From Acidobacteriota bacterium (GTDB lineage: Bacteria > Acidobacteriota > Thermoanaerobaculia > Thermoanaerobaculales > Sulfomarinibacteraceae): a DNA stretch of 35,985 bases. The notes under the pieces were generated by a model that saw only the letters and a list, made by a program, of their open reading frames with translations, did no database searches and was not told the origin of the DNA. Positions 33,284 through 35,985 of this stretch are shown here, one piece after another. Position numbers and translations under genes: made by a program. How positions within the stretch are numbered: position 1 is the first letter of the stretch; each line of letters opens with the position of its first letter. The stretch is from NCBI GenBank assembly GCA_022340775.1, contig JAJDNH010000085.1:1-35985 (forward strand), in the 5' to 3' direction.

Positions 33284-34660
33284 ATGGAAACCAACGACGA
33301 GCCTCGGCACGTCGACCGCCTGCGCCGCGCTACCGTCGCAGCCAGGGACCTGCTGGCACCGTCGCACGCGGCTCGCTGGGAGGTCTTCGCCAAGGCCTCG
33401 TCAACCCACCACATGGCCCGCAACGAGGGCTCACCACCGTTCGAGACCCTGACCGAAGAGACCGGTGTGGCGGTACGGACCTGTCATGGCGGCAGGTTCG
33501 GCTTTGCCGCGGCTTCCGGGATCGACAAGGCTGCGGCACGACGCGCCGTGGAGTCGGCACTGGCCTCCGCGCTGCCGTTTCCGCGCGATCCGCTGCCTCC
33601 GGAACGGCTGCTCGGCCTCGCCACCGTCCCGCCGGCGCCGCCGCCGACGCCGCGGGGATGGGCCAGTCACGCAACCGGCGAGCTGCGTGACGCGCTCCGC
33701 GCGCGCTCGGCAGGCCGCCTCGCGGTCCTCAGACTCGAGCTGCAGGAGGGTTCCTACTCGTGGATACTCACGACGGGAGAGGGCTTCATCGGCGCCCATA
33801 GCGGGAGCTCGTGCTCCATCCTGGTCGAGGTCGGGGACAGAGACGGGGAGGGCGGGGTCTGGCACGAATGGTTGTGGCTGCCCGATCCCGAGCAGTTCGC
33901 CGCCGAGGAGGCAGCCGCCAGCGTGGTCGATCGGGCGCTCTTGCGCGGTCCCGCCGGCGAGCCGCGGAGCGGCGTTCGCGACGTACTCCTCCACAGCGAG
34001 ATCAGTGCCCACCTGCTGGCAGAGCTGGCGCCTCTCTTCGTTGCCACACCGGGCCGCGCCGATCCGCTGGCGTCGCTCGTCGATCGCCAGGGACGTCTGG
34101 CGTCCGGGCTGCTGACGCTGGTCGACGACCGCTCGGGCGCGGGCGCACCGCTGGTGGCACCATGCGACGGTGAGGGCCTGCCGGCAAGACCGCTGACGCT
34201 CCTCGAGGAGGGGGTGCCCCGCCACCGCGTGGCCTGCTTCATGGACGCCGTCCTGTGCGATGAGACACCGCGCGGAGGTGCGGTCCGCTTGTCGTACCGC
34301 GATGCGCCGGCGAGCGGCCTCGCCAACCTCACCGTTGCGGCCGATACCGCGCTACCGCCCGCGCGGCTGCTGGCAGAGAGCGAGCGGCTGCTGTACCTTG
34401 TTCGCCCCGTCGGCCCGATCGAGGTGGTGGCCGAGATCGACAGCTTTCGACTCGTTGCGTCGGCGCTTTCGGTCGACCGCGGCCGTGTCGAGGGGTGGCA
34501 CCCGGTGGTCGAGCTACGCGGGAGTCTGGGATCGTTCCTGCGCCGCATCGAGGCGCTGGGGACTGACCGGCGCTGGTACCAGACGTCGTGCGGATACGTC
34601 GGCGCACCTTCGATGCTAATCCGGCGCCAACCCGTCGGCACCGGTGCCCGGGGAGGATGA
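33284..34660 (+). CDS. TldE/PmbA-like subunit
   Basis: 458 residues from the ATG at 33284, just after the tldD-like stop; an earlier in-frame start would overlap tldD deeply. Weak but consistent PmbA-family character: EVFAKASSTHHMARNEG..ETGVAVRTCHGGRFGFAAASGIDKAA at the N-terminus, VLLHSEISAHLLAELAPLF in the middle (where TldD has HExxxH, absent here as expected for TldE), and the C-terminal VVEIDSFRLVASALSVDRGRVEGWHPVVELRGSLGSFLRRIEALGTDRRW. Probable non-metal partner of the upstream subunit. It ends 6 nt before the YchF-like gene. Confidence 0.8.
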   Translation: METNDEPRHVDRLRRATVAARDLLAPSHAARWEVFAKASSTHHMARNEGSPPFETLTEETGVAVRTCHGGRFGFAAASGIDKAAARRAVESALASALPFPRDPLPPERLLGLATVPPAPPPTPRGWASHATGELRDALRARSAGRLAVLRLELQEGSYSWILTTGEGFIGAHSGSSCSILVEVGDRDGEGGVWHEWLWLPDPEQFAAEEAAASVVDRALLRGPAGEPRSGVRDVLLHSEISAHLLAELAPLFVATPGRADPLASLVDRQGRLASGLLTLVDDRSGAGAPLVAPCDGEGLPARPLTLLEEGVPRHRVACFMDAVLCDETPRGGAVRLSYRDAPASGLANLTVAADTALPPARLLAESERLLYLVRPVGPIEVVAEIDSFRLVASALSVDRGRVEGWHPVVELRGSLGSFLRRIEALGTDRRWYQTSCGYVGAPSMLIRRQPVGTGARGG

Positions 34661-34666
34661 GAGCCC

Positions 34667-35746
34667 ATGGAGATTGGGATACTCGGCCGTGCCGCTAGCG
34701 GCAAGACGAGCCTCTTCAACCTGCTCACTGGCAGCCGTGAGGCAACGGGTCCGGCGGGGGGTAGGGGACGTTCCCACCTCGGCGTGGCAACGGTTCCAGA
34801 TCAACGGCTGATCCGTCTCAGCTCCCTCTTCGAACCGCGCAAGACGACGCCGGCAACTGTCCGCTACGTCGACGTACCCTCGCTGCCCGATGCTCACGGC
34901 CGGGAGGACGCCCTCAACCTGGCCGAACTGCGCACGATGGACGCCCTGATGGTGGTTCTGCGCGCCTTCGTCAACGACGAGGTTCCGCACCCCAGCGGAT
35001 CGCTCGACCCGGTTCGCGATCTCTCCCACCTCGAGGAGGAGTTCCTGCTCCAGGATCAGATGGTGGTCGAGCGCCGCCTCGCTCGACTCGAAAAGGACCT
35101 CGCGAAACGCAAGGATCCAGACCTCGCGGCCGAGCAAAAGACCCTGCAACGCTGCCTCGCCGTGCTCGAGGACGGTCGGCCGCTGCGAACCGAACCGCTT
35201 GACGAGAACGAGCTCAAGCGCCTCCGTGGCTTCACCTTCCTGTCGCTCAAACCGCTGCTGGTCGTCGTCAACGTCGACGAGGCGAGGGTCGGCGACGATG
35301 TGCTGGCGGAGCCACAGTGGGATGACTGGCGGGGACGGCCCGCAACGGCTTTCACGACCGTGTGTGCCACGCTCGAAGGCGAGCTCGCCGAGCTCGAGGA
35401 CGCTGACGCCGTCGAGCTGATGGCAGAGCTCGGCATCGCCGACTCCGCGCTCGATCGTGTCATCCGCGAGTCATACCATCTCCTGGGCCTGGTCTCGTTC
35501 TTCACCGTCGGCGAGGATGAGTGCCGGGCATGGTCGATCCCGGACGGCACCGTGGCGGTGGACGCCGCCGGCATCATCCACACCGACATCCAGCGCGGCT
35601 TCATCCGCGCCGAGGTGGTGCCCTGGGAGGAGCTCCTCGACGCCGGCTCGATGGCGACCTGCCGTCAGCGCGGCACACTGCGTCTCGAGGGCAAAACCTA
35701 CGTCATCCGCGATGGGGATGTCGCCCACTTCCGGTTCGCCGTATAG
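34667..35746 (+). CDS. Divergent YchF/OLA1-like P-loop NTPase
   Basis: 359 residues, close to YchF (363). P-loop GRAASGKTS (7-15); helical insertion (about 115-185); NVDE (202-205) at the G4 position, matching YchF's atypical NxxE that favours ATP over GTP; C-terminal TGS domain well conserved (SFFTVGEDECRAWSIPDGT, GIIHTDIQRGFIRAEVV, YVIRDGDVAHFRF). The G3/switch II region is degenerate: DVPSL (69-73) replaces D-x-A-G-L, and the Gly-rich KGASKGEGLGNQ stretch of YchF is lost. Likely a YchF paralogue, not the housekeeping copy. In operon with the tldD/tldE-like genes. Confidence 0.85.
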   Translation: MEIGILGRAASGKTSLFNLLTGSREATGPAGGRGRSHLGVATVPDQRLIRLSSLFEPRKTTPATVRYVDVPSLPDAHGREDALNLAELRTMDALMVVLRAFVNDEVPHPSGSLDPVRDLSHLEEEFLLQDQMVVERRLARLEKDLAKRKDPDLAAEQKTLQRCLAVLEDGRPLRTEPLDENELKRLRGFTFLSLKPLLVVVNVDEARVGDDVLAEPQWDDWRGRPATAFTTVCATLEGELAELEDADAVELMAELGIADSALDRVIRESYHLLGLVSFFTVGEDECRAWSIPDGTVAVDAAGIIHTDIQRGFIRAEVVPWEELLDAGSMATCRQRGTLRLEGKTYVIRDGDVAHFRFAV

Positions 35747-35830
35747 GCGCGGCCGGAAGAGCCGATCCGAGCGCGAGGGCTTCGACCGACTTGACTCGAG
35801 CCACGGTAGACGGCGAGTGGGTAGCCTGTC

Positions 35831-35985
35831 TTACTGCTTCGGCGCCGGTATGGGCGTTGGGGTTGCCGCGGACGGCGTCGGCGTTGGACGGCGCGGCGGC
35901 CAGCCGCCGTCGTACCGCGGTGCCACCGCGCGGCTCCTCGACGTTTCCCCCGGCTGCGGCGCGGGCCGCCGGATCTGGACTCTCG
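35831..35985 (-). CDS. 3' end of a minus-strand gene with a Pro/Thr-rich tail (partial)
   Basis: The minus-strand frame ending in TAA at 35831-35833 is open to the window edge. It encodes at least 50 residues finishing in RRPTPTPSAATPTPIPAPKQ. Such Pro/Thr tails also occur in secreted proteins elsewhere in this window, so this is probably the C-terminus of an envelope or secreted protein. Convergent with the YchF-like gene (84-bp gap, no clear terminator). No domain is visible. Confidence 0.45.
   Translation of the reverse strand, partial: RVQIRRPAPQPGETSRSRAVAPRYDGGWPPRRPTPTPSAATPTPIPAPKQ

Overview
The window is GC-rich, densely coded bacterial chromosome, most likely from Acidobacteriota (Thermoanaerobaculia/Holophagae side). 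Supporting signs are a VWFA-related protein of the kind abundant in Acidobacteriota, an Oar-like TonB-dependent outer-membrane receptor with a carboxypeptidase-regulatory-like N-terminus, futalosine-pathway menaquinone synthesis (MqnE), and a split acyl-CoA carboxylase. The taxonomic assignment is inference. A clear selenocysteine tRNA shows that the organism decodes UGA as selenocysteine in some genes. No mobile element, phage or CRISPR array was seen.

Layout: (1) 2-7522, + strand: type IV pilus operon pilB (5' end outside the window), pilT, pilC, pilS, pilR, ending in a DUF192 lipoprotein; most junctions overlap or nearly touch. (2) 7548-8723, - strand: an FmdB-type zinc-ribbon protein and a DUF4388 protein. 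(3) 8754-9003: divergent tRNA-Sec (-) and tRNA-Ala (+). (4) 9004-11984: a long rho leader, rho, then mqnE. (5) 11985-12679: about 0.7 kb with no recognisable gene, ending in low-complexity repeats. (6) 12660-18312, - strand: yceD-rpmF-plsX-fabH-fabD-fabG, followed by a CBS-pair protein and a CvpA-family protein. (7) 18379-20321, - strand: ECF sigma factor, zinc-finger anti-sigma factor and a bactofilin-like membrane protein, divergent from (8) a secreted VWFA-related protein (20434-22179). (9) 22224-24701, - strand: a membrane-anchored alkaline-phosphatase-superfamily enzyme with C-terminal TPRs. (10) 24872-28043, - strand: TonB-dependent receptor with promoter and intrinsic terminator. (11) 28113-31779, - strand: acyl-CoA carboxylase operon (carboxyltransferase, biotin carboxylase, biotin carrier). 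(12) 31962-35746, + strand: tldD-like, tldE-like and a divergent YchF-like NTPase. (13) The 3' end of an unknown minus-strand gene at the right edge.

Functionally the window combines pilus assembly and its two-component control, initiation of fatty-acid and phospholipid synthesis coupled to ribosomal protein L32, acyl-CoA carboxylation (malonyl- or methylmalonyl-CoA supply), menaquinone synthesis and envelope proteins. The most unusual signals are: a Rho factor whose primary RNA-binding aromatics are replaced and whose N-terminus is poly-basic; a 105-bp in-frame insertion-like element with 15-bp direct repeats at the accD/accC junction; four transcription units whose start codon follows a -10 box by only 6-9 nt (candidate leaderless mRNAs); a TldD/TldE/YchF-like three-gene unit with a degenerate G3 motif; and a repeat tract that supplies the last codons of cvpA.
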